Source: Cupriavidus sp. MP-37 (GTDB lineage: Bacteria > Pseudomonadota > Gammaproteobacteria > Burkholderiales > Burkholderiaceae). From it: 64,000 nt of DNA. Where the stretch lies: positions 2,379,001-2,443,000 of the forward strand of contig NZ_CP085344.1 of assembly GCF_020618415.1 (NCBI RefSeq). Reading direction: 5' to 3'. This document shows positions 48,896 through 58,888 of this stretch, piece by piece. The notes under the pieces are model-generated. The model saw nothing but the letters and a program-made list of their open reading frames with translations. It was not told the DNA's origin and did not search any database. The stretch's first letter is position 1. Every line of letters begins with the position of its first letter. The translations under genes were made by a program, and so were the position numbers.

Positions 48896-50197
48896 ATGTC
48901 AGAGACCACCGCAGCGCCCGCCGGCGCGCAGCACGGGTTCCGCACCGTGTTCCGCGTCGTCAGCGGCAACTTCCTGGAAATGTACGACTTCATGGTGTAC
49001 GGCTTCTACGCCGCCGCCATCGCCAGGACGTTCTTCCCGAGCGGCAACGAGTTCGCCTCGCTGATGCTTTCGCTTGCCACCTTCGGCGCGGGCTTCCTGA
49101 TGCGGCCGCTGGGCGCGATCGTGCTGGGCGCGTATATCGACCATCACGGCCGCCGCAAGGGCCTGATCCTGACGCTGGTGCTGATGGCGATGGGCACGCT
49201 GCTGATCGCCTGCGTGCCGGGCTATGCCACCATCGGCGTGGCCGCGCCGCTGCTGGTGCTGGCCGGCCGCCTGCTGCAGGGCTTCTCCGCCGGCGTGGAA
49301 CTAGGCGGAGTCTCGGTCTACCTGTCCGAGATCGCCAAGCCGGGACGCAAGGGCTTCTATGTCGCGTGGCAATCCGGCAGCCAGCAGGTCGCGGTGATCT
49401 TCGCCGGCCTGCTCGGCGTGATCCTGCACGCCACGCTGGCGCCGGCGCAGATGGACCAATGGGGCTGGCGCATTCCGTTCCTGGTCGGTTGCCTGATCGT
49501 GCCGTTCCTGTTCCTGATCCGCCGTTCGCTCGAAGAGACCGAGGCCTTCAAAAGCCGCAAGCACCGCCCCGCCATCGGCGAGATCTACCGCTCGATGCTG
49601 GAGAACTGGCGCATCATCCTGGCCGGCTGCATGATGGTGGTGATGACCACGGTGTCGTTCTACATGATCACCGCATACACGCCGACCTTCGGCAAGACCG
49701 TGCTCAAGCTCGACGACACCGACAACCTCATCGTCACCATGTGCGTGGGCCTGTCCAATTTCATCTGGCTGCCGCTGATGGGCGCGCTGTCGGACCGCGT
49801 CGGGCGCAAGCCGCTGCTGCTGGGCTTCACGGTGGCGACGCTGCTGACGGCATACCCAGCGGTATCGTGGCTGGTGGCCGAACCGTCGTTCGCGCGGCTG
49901 CTGATGGTGGAACTGTGGCTGTCGTTCCTGTACGGCAGCTATAACGGCGCGATGGTGGTGGCGCTGACCGAGATCATGCCGCCGGCGGTGCGCACCACCG
50001 GCTTCTCGCTGGCCTACAGCCTCGCCACCGCGCTGTTCGGCGGCTTCACGCCGGCGATCTCCACTTACCTGATCCACGCCACCGGCAACAAGGCGGCGCC
50101 CGGACTGTGGCTGATGTTCGCGGCGCTGTGCGGGCTGGTCGCCACGCTGGTGATCTTCCGCGCGCGCCGCACCGGGGTGGCGATGCAGGCGGCTTGA
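48896..50197 (+). CDS. MFS transporter, citrate/tricarballylate-proton symporter type
   Basis: 433-residue major facilitator of the metabolite:H+ symporter family (MHS), close to CitA/TcuC. The N-terminus has [16 protein letters not shown], the loop 2-3 signature is [11 protein letters not shown], and [22 protein letters not shown] is the family motif; 12 helices are expected. Likely imports citrate, tricarballylate or a related carboxylate. It stands alone, 226 bases after envZ; the frame upstream of ATG 48896 is non-coding in appearance. Confidence 0.9.
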   Translation: MSETTAAPAGAQHGFRTVFRVVSGNFLEMYDFMVYGFYAAAIARTFFPSGNEFASLMLSLATFGAGFLMRPLGAIVLGAYIDHHGRRKGLILTLVLMAMGTLLIACVPGYATIGVAAPLLVLAGRLLQGFSAGVELGGVSVYLSEIAKPGRKGFYVAWQSGSQQVAVIFAGLLGVILHATLAPAQMDQWGWRIPFLVGCLIVPFLFLIRRSLEETEAFKSRKHRPAIGEIYRSMLENWRIILAGCMMVVMTTVSFYMITAYTPTFGKTVLKLDDTDNLIVTMCVGLSNFIWLPLMGALSDRVGRKPLLLGFTVATLLTAYPAVSWLVAEPSFARLLMVELWLSFLYGSYNGAMVVALTEIMPPAVRTTGFSLAYSLATALFGGFTPAISTYLIHATGNKAAPGLWLMFAALCGLVATLVIFRARRTGVAMQAA

Positions 50198-50475
50198 TTT
50201 CGGCGCCATCGTCACCAAGTTGCCAGGTGTGGTGTCATCGCGCGTGGCATACTGGCCCATCGCATCGGCGGCGCGCGGGGGCACAACCATGCGCCATATG
50301 CCTTGCCATGCTTTCCCTATCGGGCTGTTTGAGAATATCAATTAGCCCGGGCCTGGATGATGACGCATAATCACGTTTTGTCGCGGTACGCCGCCGCAGC
50401 AGCCGTTTCACCGGTCCCACGCCGGGGCACGCGGCAGCGGCACCGCTCTCATTGCAACCGTATCAGGAGAAGTCT

Positions 50476-51024
50476 ATGAAGACCGTTGGTGACAAGCTCG
50501 AAGCCTTCCACGTCGTCGGTGTCAAGCCGGGTTTCAACAATCACGAAGAGAACGGCCAGTCGGCTTTCGAAGACATCACTGAGAAGTCGTTCGAAGGCAA
50601 GTGGAAGATCATCTACTTCTACCCGAAGGACTTCACCTTCGTGTGCCCGACCGAAATCGTGGCCTTCGCCAAGCTGAACGGCGACTTCGCCGACCGCGAC
50701 GCGATCGTGCTGGGCGGCTCGACCGACAACGAGTTCGTCAAGCTGGCATGGCGCCGCGAACACAAGGACCTGAACAAGCTGAACCAGTGGCAATTCGCCG
50801 ACGTGACCGGTTCGCTGATCGACCAGCTGGGCGTGCGTGACCACGCTGCCGGCGTTGCCCTGCGCGCGACCTTCATCGTCGACCCGGAAAACACCATCCA
50901 GCACGTTTCGGTGAACAACCTGAACGTCGGCCGCAACCCGGACGAAGTCCTGCGTATCCTGGACGGCCTGCAGACCGACGAGCTGTGCCCGTGCAACCGT
51001 GCCGTTGGTGGCGCCACGCTGTAA
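50476..51024 (+). CDS. ahpC: Alkyl hydroperoxide reductase, peroxiredoxin subunit
   Basis: 182-residue peroxiredoxin that reduces organic hydroperoxides and peroxynitrite. The peroxidatic Cys is in PKDFTFVCPTEIVAF (near 60) and the resolving Cys in TDELCPCNRAVGG near the C-terminus. The C-terminal wording matches the AhpE/AhpC type paired with AhpD rather than AhpF. Strong ribosome site CAGGAGA. AhpD follows after a hairpin terminator, so ahpC should be expressed more than ahpD. Confidence 0.97.
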   Translation: MKTVGDKLEAFHVVGVKPGFNNHEENGQSAFEDITEKSFEGKWKIIYFYPKDFTFVCPTEIVAFAKLNGDFADRDAIVLGGSTDNEFVKLAWRREHKDLNKLNQWQFADVTGSLIDQLGVRDHAAGVALRATFIVDPENTIQHVSVNNLNVGRNPDEVLRILDGLQTDELCPCNRAVGGATL

Positions 51025-51081
51025 TTTGCTGTCAGTCGCCAGACGCCGTGGCGATCCGCGGAGGGCCCCGCCCTCCGCAGC

Positions 51082-51105
51082 AAAACCCGCTTGCGCGGGT
51101 TTTTT
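51082..51105 (+). terminator. Terminator/attenuator between ahpC and ahpD
   Basis: A perfect stem AAAACCCGC/GCGGGTTTT with a TTGC loop runs into six T, 25 bases before the ahpD start. A second perfect stem, GCGGAGGG/CCCTCCGC, precedes it at 51058-51078. Confidence 0.85.
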
Positions 51106-51130
51106 GAGCCCCGATCGATAGGAGAAATAA

Positions 51131-51652
51131 ATGGAATTCCTCAGCACGATTAAGAACCTCATTCCCGATTACGCCAAGGACATCCGCCTGAACGTGGACG
51201 GCACCATCGCGCGCTCTTCGCTGGAAGGCAACGATGCGGTGGGCGTGGCGCTGGCGGCGGCATTCGCGGCGCAGAGCAAGGTGCTGGTGGACGCCATCCG
51301 CAATGCCGGCGTGCTGTCGCCCGAGGAAACCAACGGCGCGCTGACCGCGGCCGCGCTGATGGGCATGAACAACACCTGGTACCCGTATGTCGAAATGGCC
51401 GACGATCCGGACCTGGCCAGCCAGCCGGCCGGGCTGCGCATGAACGCCTATGCCACCCATGGCGGCGTGGACAAGCGCCGCTTCGAAATGTACGCGCTGG
51501 CCGCATCGATCGTGGGCAAGTGCCACTTCTGCGTGAAGTCGCATTACCAGCTGCTGAAGAATGAACAGGGCATGACCGCGCAGCAGCTGCGCGACGTCGG
51601 CCGCATTGCCGCGGTGATCGTGGCCGCCGCCAACGTGATCGCGGCCCAGTAA
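51131..51652 (+). CDS. ahpD: Alkyl hydroperoxidase AhpD
   Basis: 173-residue alpha-helical thiol hydroperoxidase that recycles AhpC. The CxxC centre is in KCHFCVKSHYQLLK (near 131-134) with the nearby Glu and His of the proton relay. It follows ahpC and shares readthrough transcription past a terminator. The start ATG is set by the AGGAGAAATAA ribosome site. Confidence 0.95.
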   Translation: MEFLSTIKNLIPDYAKDIRLNVDGTIARSSLEGNDAVGVALAAAFAAQSKVLVDAIRNAGVLSPEETNGALTAAALMGMNNTWYPYVEMADDPDLASQPAGLRMNAYATHGGVDKRRFEMYALAASIVGKCHFCVKSHYQLLKNEQGMTAQQLRDVGRIAAVIVAAANVIAAQ

Positions 51653-51833
51653 GGCATCTGCGCGCCCCCGCGCCCTCCCCTGGCGGCCCGGCAACGGGCG
51701 CCGTAGCACAACAGCCGGCAGCTTCCCATCGGAACTTGCCGGCTGTTCCCATCCTGCAACCGTCATGGCCGCATCCTGCGCGGGCGCGGCGATCCGCCTA
51801 CAATCCAGGCAGGAACCGCACTTTCAGCCTGCC

Positions 51834-52406
51834 ATGACCCTGCCTTCGCCGACTTCCCCCCGCTTCCATTACCGCCTGGCGGCGGTGCACGACTGGGGCG
51901 ATATCGCCGCCGTCACGCAACAGGCCTACGGGCAATACGAGCTGGCCATCATGGAAGATTGCCGCGCCTCGTTCCAGCGCGGCATGCAGGCCGTGCTGGC
52001 GACCAGCCACCCCGACATGGAATGGTGGGTGGCGGAGACCGATCACGGCATCATGGGCGCGGTGCTGTTCTGCCACCCGGGCGCGACACTGCCGGCACTG
52101 GACGGCAGCACCATCACCCTGACCCAGCCCGAAGCACGGCTGCTGTCGGTCAGCCCGCAGGCGCGCGGCCTGGGGCTGGGCCGCACGCTGATGCAGATCT
52201 GCATCCAGCGCGCGCGCGACATCGGCGCATCGACGCTGGTGGTGCGCACCATGCCCGAAATGGCATCGGCCAACCGGCTGTGCCAGCAGATGGGATTCAC
52301 CAAGCGCACCGAGGCCGGCGCGCGCAGCGGCGCGATGGCGCGGCTGATCGACTACACCTACGCCATCCCGCCCGAAGACACGGCGCCCGACGCGCCGCGC
52401 CCCTGA
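51834..52406 (+). CDS. GNAT-family N-acetyltransferase
   Basis: 190-residue acetyltransferase of the GNAT superfamily. The acetyl-CoA pyrophosphate loop is VSPQARGLGLGRTLMQ (near 105-120), and MASANRLCQQMGFTKR is motif B. The substrate is unknown. It is convergent with ispF (3 bases between stops). Confidence 0.87.
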   Translation: MTLPSPTSPRFHYRLAAVHDWGDIAAVTQQAYGQYELAIMEDCRASFQRGMQAVLATSHPDMEWWVAETDHGIMGAVLFCHPGATLPALDGSTITLTQPEARLLSVSPQARGLGLGRTLMQICIQRARDIGASTLVVRTMPEMASANRLCQQMGFTKRTEAGARSGAMARLIDYTYAIPPEDTAPDAPRP

Positions 52407-52408
52407 GT

Positions 52409-52918
52409 TCAGTCCTGCGCGTCCGCCACCGAGGCACGCCAGAGCAACACCGCGGCCTGCGCCACGATGCCTTCCTGGCGCCCTTCGAAGCCCAGCTTTT
52501 CGTTGGTCTTGGCCTTGACGTTGCAGCGCCCGCGCGCAATCGCCAGGTCTTCGGCCAGGTTGGCCACCATGGCGCCGATATGCGGCGCCAGCTTGGGCGC
52601 CTGCGCGATCACGGTGGCGTCGACATTGCCGATTTCATAGCCGGCCTCGCGCACGCGGCGCGCCGCCTCGCGCAGCAGCGCGCGGCTGTCGGCGCCGGCG
52701 AACTGCGCGTCGGTGTCGGGGAAATGGCGCCCGATATCGCCCAGCGCGGCGGCGCCGAAAAGCGCGTCGGTGACCGCATGCAGCAGCGCATCGGCATCGG
52801 AATGGCCCAGCAGGCCACGGTCATGCGGGATCTCGACGCCGCCGAGGATCAGCTTGCGGCCGGGCACCAGCGCGTGGACGTCATAGCCCTGTCCCACCCG
52901 GATATCGAAAGGCATCAT
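52409..52918 (-). CDS. ispF: 2-C-methyl-D-erythritol 2,4-cyclodiphosphate synthase
   Basis: MEP-pathway enzyme that cyclises CDP-ME 2-phosphate. 169 residues. Zinc ligands lie in GYDVHAL (Asp/His near 12-14) and [14 protein letters not shown] (His near 46). The [14 protein letters not shown] block contacts the cytidine. It starts 4 bases after the ispD stop; the pair is usual in Burkholderiales. Confidence 0.97.
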
Positions 52919-52922
52919 GCGG

Positions 52923-53663
52923 TCATGCTCCTTTGGCGTGGTTGCCCAGCAGCACTTCGGCCAGCGCGAAGTCCTCCGGGTAGGTCACCTTGAAATTGCG
53001 CAGCGAGCCGTTGACCAGGCGCGGATGCAGGCCCAGGCGCTCGATCGCGCTGGCCTCGTCGGTCACCACCGCGCCGGCCGCCATGGCGTCCTGCAGCGCC
53101 TGGCGCAGCACGCCCAGGCGGAACATCTGCGGCGTCTGCGCCTGCCACAGCCCTTCGCGCGGCACCGTGGCGCCAATGCGGGCATCGTCCTGGGCGCGCT
53201 TGAGCGTATCGGGCACCGGCACCGCCAGGATGCCGCCGATGGCGGCGTCCGGATCGTCGTCGCCGTCGCTTTCCACCGCGCGCACCAGCGCGTGGATCAT
53301 CGCCGGGGTCAGCCCCGGGCGCGCGGCATCGTGCACCAGCACCCAGTCGGCGTCGCTCGCGCCCAGCTGCGCCAGGTGGTGCAGGCCCGCCAGCACCGAG
53401 GCATGGCGGCTGTCGCCGCCGACAAAGGCGGTATCGAAGCGCAGCCCGGCAAACGCGGCCGCGCCGAAGCGCGATTCCAGCGGCATGTCGTCGGGCGCCA
53501 GCACCAGCGCGGTGGCGTTGATGGCGTCGCACGCCGAGAACGCCGCCAGCGCGTACCAGATCATCGGCCGGCCGGCCACGGTCTGGTATTGCTTGGGCAC
53601 GGCACCGCCGGCGCGGCTGCCGGTACCGGCACAGGGAATCAGGGCAAAGCGGCGAGCGGACAC
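52923..53663 (-). CDS. ispD: 2-C-methyl-D-erythritol 4-phosphate cytidylyltransferase
   Basis: MEP-pathway enzyme that adds CMP to MEP. 246 residues from a GTG start at 53663 ([17 protein letters not shown]). The nucleotide-binding [15 protein letters not shown] motif is at about residues 13-28, and [14 protein letters not shown] provides Asp residues near 110. An upstream in-frame ATG (53723) would add 20 residues unlike the family. Divergent from mfd; the shared 207-base region holds both promoters. Confidence 0.95.
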
Positions 53664-53870
53664 AGGATCGGCGTGGAGTGGAAGAAGCGCGGCCGGCGCC
53701 GGCCAGCCTGGCCAGCGGCACAACCGGTGCGCATTCTATAATACGGCCCTTGCCCGTCGCCATGCCGCATCCCCGTATCCGGCTGGCGCCACCGGCATCT
53801 GAAGTTCCCTGTTCCGACCCCCGCCCGCAATGCCGGCGGGGCGTCGTCGTTTTGAACGCCCCCTGCCGAC

Positions 53871-56800
53871 ATGCCTGACGCCAAGCCCGCCTTTCCCTTT
53901 GTCAACCTGCCGCTGGTCAAGCCGGGGCTGCGCCACAGCGTGGCCGGCCTGCGCGGCTCGGCCGATGCGCTGGCGGTGGCCGCGTATGCGCGCCAGCACC
54001 GCGAGCGCGCGCCGATGCTGGCGGTGGTGTGCTCGCACGCGGTCGATGCGCAGCGCCTGGCCGAGGAAATCCCGTGGTTTGCGCCGGAGCTGCGCGTGCG
54101 CCTGCTGCCCGACTGGGAAACCCTGCCCTACGACAGCTTTTCGCCGCACCAGGACCTGGTGTCCGAGCGCCTGGCGACGCTGCACGACATCCAGACCGGC
54201 CAGTGCGACGTGATGCTGGTGCCCGCCACCACCGCGCTGTACCGGCTCGCGCCGCCGGCCTTCCTGGCGGCCTACACCTTCTTCTTCAAGCAGGGCGAGC
54301 GGCTCGACGAGGCCGCGCTCAAGGCGCAGTTCACGCTGGCCGGCTACGAGCATGTCAGCGCGGTGATGCGGCCCGGCGAATACAGCGTGCGCGGCGGCCT
54401 GATCGATCTCTACCCGATGGGCTCGGCGCTGCCGTACCGGATCGATTTGTTCGGCGACGAGATCGAGACCATCCGCGCCTTCGATCCGGACACGCAGCGC
54501 AGCCTGTATCCGGTCAAGGAAGTCCGGCTGCTGCCCGGGCGCGAGTTCCCGCTCGACGAAGCCGCGCGCACCGCCTTCCGCGGCCGCTGGCGCGAGGTCT
54601 TCGAAGGCGACCCGAGCAAGTCGCCGATCTACAAGGACATCGGCAACGGCGTGCCGTCGGCCGGCATCGAGTATTACCTGCCGCTGTTCTTCGAGCACAG
54701 CGCCACCGTGTTCGACTACCTGCCCGCCGACACCCAGCTGGTATTCGCCGGCAATGTCGACGAGGCCATCCGCCGCTTCTGGGCCGACACCACGCAGCGC
54801 TACAACTTCATGCGCCACGACCGCGAGCGCCCGCTGCTGCCGCCGGCGGACCTGTTCCTGTCCGAGGAGCAGTTCTTCGTTGCCGCCAAGCCGATGGCGC
54901 GGCTGGTGCTGCAGGTGGAAGCCGGCGCGGACCAGCCGGCGTTCTCGGCGATCCTGCCCGACGTCGCGGTCAACCGCCGCGCCGAAGACCCGCTGGTCAA
55001 CCTGGAAGCGCTGCTGCTCGACAAGCAGACCCGCGTGCTGATGTGCGCCGACTCCGCCGGCCGGCGCGAGACGCTGCTGCAGCTCTTTGCCGAAAGCGGC
55101 CTGCGGCCCCAGCCGGTCGAAGACTTTGCCGCATTCCTCGCCGGCGACGCGCATTTCTCGATCGCGGTGGCGCCGCTGCAGAGCGGCTTTGCGCTGCCGC
55201 AGGCGCAACTGGCCTTCGTCACCGAAGCCGAGCTGTACGCCGGCACCGCGCGCCGCACCGGCCGCCGCAAGCAGGAACAGGCTTCCGCCGTCGACTCGAT
55301 GGTGCGCGACCTGGCCGAACTGAAGATCGGCGACCCGGTGGTGCACAGCGAGCACGGCATCGGCCGCTACCAGGGCCTGGTGACGCTCGACATGGGCCAG
55401 GGCGACGAGGAATTCCTGCACCTTGACTACGACAAGGGCAGCAAGCTCTACGTGCCGGTGCACCAGTTGCACGTGATCTCGCGCTATTCCGGCGCCGATC
55501 CCGATACCGCGCCGCTGCACCACCTGGGCTCCGGCCAGTGGGACAAGGCCAAGCGCAAGGCGGCGCAGCAGATCCGCGACACCGCCGCCGAACTGCTCAA
55601 CCTGTACGCGCGCCGCGCCGCGCGCGAAGGCTTCGCCTTCCCGCTCTCGCCCAAGGACTACGAGACCTTCGCCGAAAGCTTCGGCTTCGAGGAAACCCCC
55701 GACCAGGCCGCCGCGATCGCCGCGGTGATCGCCGACATGACTTCGGGCAAGCCGATGGACCGGCTGGTGTGCGGCGACGTCGGCTTCGGCAAGACCGAGG
55801 TGGCGCTGCGCGCGGCCTTTGTCGCGGTGCTGGGCGGCAAGCAGGTGGCGATGCTGGCGCCGACCACGCTGCTCGCCGAGCAGCATTTCCAGACGCTGTC
55901 CGACCGCTTCGCCGAATGGCCGGTGCGCATCGTCGAACTGTCGCGCTTCAAGACCAAGAAAGAGATCGACGCCGCCATCAAGCAGATCAACGAGGGCAGC
56001 GTCGATATCGTCATCGGCACCCACAAGATCCTGTCCGACCAGGTGAAATTCCAGCGCCTGGGCCTGGTCATCATCGACGAGGAGCACCGCTTCGGCGTGC
56101 GCCAGAAGGAGGCGCTGAAGACGCTGCGCGCCGAGGTCGACGTGCTCACGCTGACCGCCACGCCGATCCCGCGCACGCTGGGCATGGCGCTGGAAGGCCT
56201 GCGCGATTTCTCGGTGATCGCGACCGCGCCGCAGAAGCGGCTGGCGATCAAGACCTTCGTGCGGCGCGAGGAAGACGGCGTGATCCGCGAAGCCATCCTG
56301 CGCGAGCTCAAGCGCGGCGGGCAGGTCTACTTCCTGCACAACGAGGTCGAGACCATCGAGAACAAGCGCGCGCGGCTGGCCGAGCTGGTGCCGGAAGCGC
56401 GCATCGCGGTCGCGCATGGCCAGATGCACGAGCGCGAGCTGGAACGCGTGATGCGCGATTTCGTCTCGCGCCGCGACAACATCCTGCTGTGCACCACCAT
56501 CATCGAGACCGGCATCGACGTCCCCACCGCCAACACCATCCTGATCCACCGCGCCGACAAATTCGGGCTGGCGCAGCTGCACCAGCTGCGCGGCCGCGTC
56601 GGGCGCTCGCACCACCAGGCCTATGCCTACCTGCTGGTGCATGACGTCGACGGCCTGACCAAGCAGGCGCAGCGCCGGCTCGAAGCGATCCAGCAGATGG
56701 AGGAACTGGGCTCGGGCTTCTACCTGGCCATGCACGACCTGGAAATCCGCGGCGCCGGCGAGGTGCTGGGCGACAAGCAGTCGGGCGAGATCCACGAGAT

Positions 56801-57320
56801 CGGCTTCCAGCTGTACACCGACATGCTCAACGCCGCGGTCAAGGCGCTGAAGGCGGGCAAGGAGCCGGACCTGATGGCGCCGCTGGCGGCCACCACCGAA
56901 ATCAACCTGGGCACGCCGGCGCTGCTGCCGAACGACTACTGCGCCGACGTGCACGAGCGCCTGTCGCTGTACAAGCGCCTGGCCAACTGCGAGACCCCGG
57001 AGCGCGTCGACGACATCCAGGAAGAGCTGGTCGACCGCTTCGGCCGGCTGCCGGCACAGGCGCAGGCGCTGGTCGAGACCCACCGGCTGCGCATCGCCGC
57101 GGCGCCGCTGGGCGTGCGCAAGATCGACGCCGGCGAAGCCACCATCAGCGTGCAGTTCGTGCCCAACCCGCCGATCGATGCGATGCGCATCATCGACCTG
57201 GTGCAGAAGAACCGCCATATCAAGCTGGCCGGGCAGGACAAGCTGCGCATCGAGGCCAAGATGCCGGACGTGGCGGTGCGCGCGCAGACCATCAAGCATA
57301 CGCTGCGGCAACTGGCGTAG
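53871..57320 (+). CDS. mfd: Transcription-repair coupling factor
   Basis: 1,149-residue Mfd: releases RNA polymerase stalled at lesions and recruits UvrA. The N-terminal UvrB-like region (about 1-350) is followed by the RNA polymerase-interacting domain (LKIGDPVVHSEHGIGRYQGL near 485). The RecG-like translocase has Walker A GDVGFGKTEVALRAAF near 640 and DEEH-type IIDEEHRFGVRQKEAL. The TRG and D7 domains follow. Full length. Confidence 0.98.
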   Translation: MPDAKPAFPFVNLPLVKPGLRHSVAGLRGSADALAVAAYARQHRERAPMLAVVCSHAVDAQRLAEEIPWFAPELRVRLLPDWETLPYDSFSPHQDLVSERLATLHDIQTGQCDVMLVPATTALYRLAPPAFLAAYTFFFKQGERLDEAALKAQFTLAGYEHVSAVMRPGEYSVRGGLIDLYPMGSALPYRIDLFGDEIETIRAFDPDTQRSLYPVKEVRLLPGREFPLDEAARTAFRGRWREVFEGDPSKSPIYKDIGNGVPSAGIEYYLPLFFEHSATVFDYLPADTQLVFAGNVDEAIRRFWADTTQRYNFMRHDRERPLLPPADLFLSEEQFFVAAKPMARLVLQVEAGADQPAFSAILPDVAVNRRAEDPLVNLEALLLDKQTRVLMCADSAGRRETLLQLFAESGLRPQPVEDFAAFLAGDAHFSIAVAPLQSGFALPQAQLAFVTEAELYAGTARRTGRRKQEQASAVDSMVRDLAELKIGDPVVHSEHGIGRYQGLVTLDMGQGDEEFLHLDYDKGSKLYVPVHQLHVISRYSGADPDTAPLHHLGSGQWDKAKRKAAQQIRDTAAELLNLYARRAAREGFAFPLSPKDYETFAESFGFEETPDQAAAIAAVIADMTSGKPMDRLVCGDVGFGKTEVALRAAFVAVLGGKQVAMLAPTTLLAEQHFQTLSDRFAEWPVRIVELSRFKTKKEIDAAIKQINEGSVDIVIGTHKILSDQVKFQRLGLVIIDEEHRFGVRQKEALKTLRAEVDVLTLTATPIPRTLGMALEGLRDFSVIATAPQKRLAIKTFVRREEDGVIREAILRELKRGGQVYFLHNEVETIENKRARLAELVPEARIAVAHGQMHERELERVMRDFVSRRDNILLCTTIIETGIDVPTANTILIHRADKFGLAQLHQLRGRVGRSHHQAYAYLLVHDVDGLTKQAQRRLEAIQQMEELGSGFYLAMHDLEIRGAGEVLGDKQSGEIHEIGFQLYTDMLNAAVKALKAGKEPDLMAPLAATTEINLGTPALLPNDYCADVHERLSLYKRLANCETPERVDDIQEELVDRFGRLPAQAQALVETHRLRIAAAPLGVRKIDAGEATISVQFVPNPPIDAMRIIDLVQKNRHIKLAGQDKLRIEAKMPDVAVRAQTIKHTLRQLA

Positions 57321-57399
57321 CCCCCATGCCGATCGCGCATGGACGCGGCGCGCGGCCGGGTGTAGCATCGATTCCTTAACAAGTTAGTGATATCGCCCC

Positions 57400-58626
57400 A
57401 TGCCGACCCAAGCCGCCCCAGCCGGATCTTCCCGCCAGCCCGTCACCGAAACCGCCGCCCGCGGCAGCGCGCTGGAATGGACCCAGCGGCTGGTGGCCTA
57501 CGACACCACCAGCCGCAACTCCAACCTGGGCCTGATCGAGTCGGTGCGCGACCATTTCCTGGCCAAGGGGCTGAAGCCGCATCTGAGCTACAACCCGCAG
57601 CAGGACAAGGCCAACCTGTTCGTCACCGTGCCCGCCGCCAATGGCGAAACCAATGGCGGCATCGTGCTGTCGGGCCATACCGACGTGGTGCCGGTGGACG
57701 GCCAGGCCTGGACCACCGACCCGTTCAAGCCGGTGGTGCGCGACGGCAAGCTGTACGGGCGCGGCACCTGCGACATGAAAGGCTTTATCGGCACCAGCCT
57801 GTCGCTGCTGCCCGCCATCCTCGAGGCCCGGCTGCGCGAGCCGGTGCACTACGCGCTGTCGTTCGACGAAGAGATCGGCTGCATGGGCGCGCCCTACCTG
57901 CTGGCCGAGCTGCGCGAGCGCGGCGTTACCCCCGGCGGCTGCATCGTCGGCGAGCCCACCAGCATGCGCGTGATCGTCGCGCACAAGGGCATCAACGCCT
58001 ACCGCTGCTGCGTGAAAGGCCAGGCCGCGCATTCGTCGCTGACCCCGCGCGGCGTCAATGCCATCGAATACGCGGCGCGCCTGATCTGCTTCATCCGCGA
58101 CATCGCCGACGAGTTCAAGGCCAACGGCCCCTACGACCAGGCCTTCGACGTGCCCTACACCACCGCGCAGACCGGCACCATCCAGGGCGGCATTGCGCTC
58201 AACACGATTCCGGCGCTGTGCGAGTTCGTGTTCGAGTTCCGCAACCTGCCGGGCGTCGATCCGGAAGCGATCTACCAGCGCATCCACGGCTATGCCCATG
58301 ACGTGCTGCTGCCGAAAATGCGCGCCGAGCATGCCGACGCCGACCTGACGCTGAGCAAGATCGCCGCCGCGCCGTCGCTCGACGTGGCCGAGCAGGAAGC
58401 CATCACGCAGCTGGTGCGCGCGCTGACCGCGGACCGTGACACCAACAAGGTGGCCTACGGCACCGAGGCCGGGCTGTTCCAGCGCGCGGGCATCCCCGCG
58501 GTGGTGTGCGGGCCCGGCGATATCCAGCAGGCGCACAAGCCGGACGAGTTTGTTGCGCTGGAGCAGCTGGCTGCGTGCGAGGCGTTCCTGCACAAGGTGG
58601 TGGACAGTTTGCGCGTGACGGGCTGA
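57400..58626 (+). CDS. argE: Acetylornithine deacetylase
   Basis: M20-family metal hydrolase that removes acetate from N-acetylornithine in arginine synthesis. 408 residues. Metal ligands: GHTDVVPVDGQAWTTDPFK (His near 92), GRGTCDMKGFI (Asp), SFDEEIGCMGAPYL (Glu pair) and a final His in the QQAHKPDEFV block. It follows mfd by 79 bases. Confidence 0.92.
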   Translation: MPTQAAPAGSSRQPVTETAARGSALEWTQRLVAYDTTSRNSNLGLIESVRDHFLAKGLKPHLSYNPQQDKANLFVTVPAANGETNGGIVLSGHTDVVPVDGQAWTTDPFKPVVRDGKLYGRGTCDMKGFIGTSLSLLPAILEARLREPVHYALSFDEEIGCMGAPYLLAELRERGVTPGGCIVGEPTSMRVIVAHKGINAYRCCVKGQAAHSSLTPRGVNAIEYAARLICFIRDIADEFKANGPYDQAFDVPYTTAQTGTIQGGIALNTIPALCEFVFEFRNLPGVDPEAIYQRIHGYAHDVLLPKMRAEHADADLTLSKIAAAPSLDVAEQEAITQLVRALTADRDTNKVAYGTEAGLFQRAGIPAVVCGPGDIQQAHKPDEFVALEQLAACEAFLHKVVDSLRVTG

Positions 58627-58670
58627 CAAGGTCGGCGTGGCTTTGTCGCTTGCACTTCGTCGAGACGCCC

Positions 58671-58802
58671 GCCCTCACCCCAGCCCTCTCCCGCAAGCGG
58701 GAGAGGGAGCACGCAATCAGCGCTCGAGAGCATCGTAGCCTTCCCAATCCCGCTGGTTTGCTCCCCTCTCCCGCTTGCGGGAGAGGGGCGGGGGTGAGGG
58801 CC
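58671..58802. repeat. 132-bp nested inverted-repeat element
   Basis: An outer inverted repeat (GCCCTCACCCCAGCCCTC near the left end and CGGGGGTGAGGGC near the right) encloses two near-perfect hairpins, CCCTCTCCCGC-(2)-GCGGGAGAGGG at 58684-58707 and its like at 58773-58796. Related GC-rich mosaic repeats are common between genes in proteobacteria. It lies between argE and the M20 amidohydrolase. No gene; may be a non-autonomous mobile unit. Confidence 0.7.
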
Positions 58803-58888
58803 GGCGCCTGCAGCACTGCAAGCGCCTCGCTCACAAGCAGGCAACCATACCGCCAGCATCAAACCAACAACAACGAAGGAGATCCTGC

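Noticed and set aside
53736..57368. 1,210-codon open frame on the minus strand opposite mfd
   Set aside because: Shadow of mfd from high GC at third codon positions; no recognisable domains, while the opposite strand encodes a full Mfd.
58671..58802. CRISPR array
   Set aside because: Only two hairpin copies with unequal spacing in an inverted-repeat layout; no direct repeats or cas genes.
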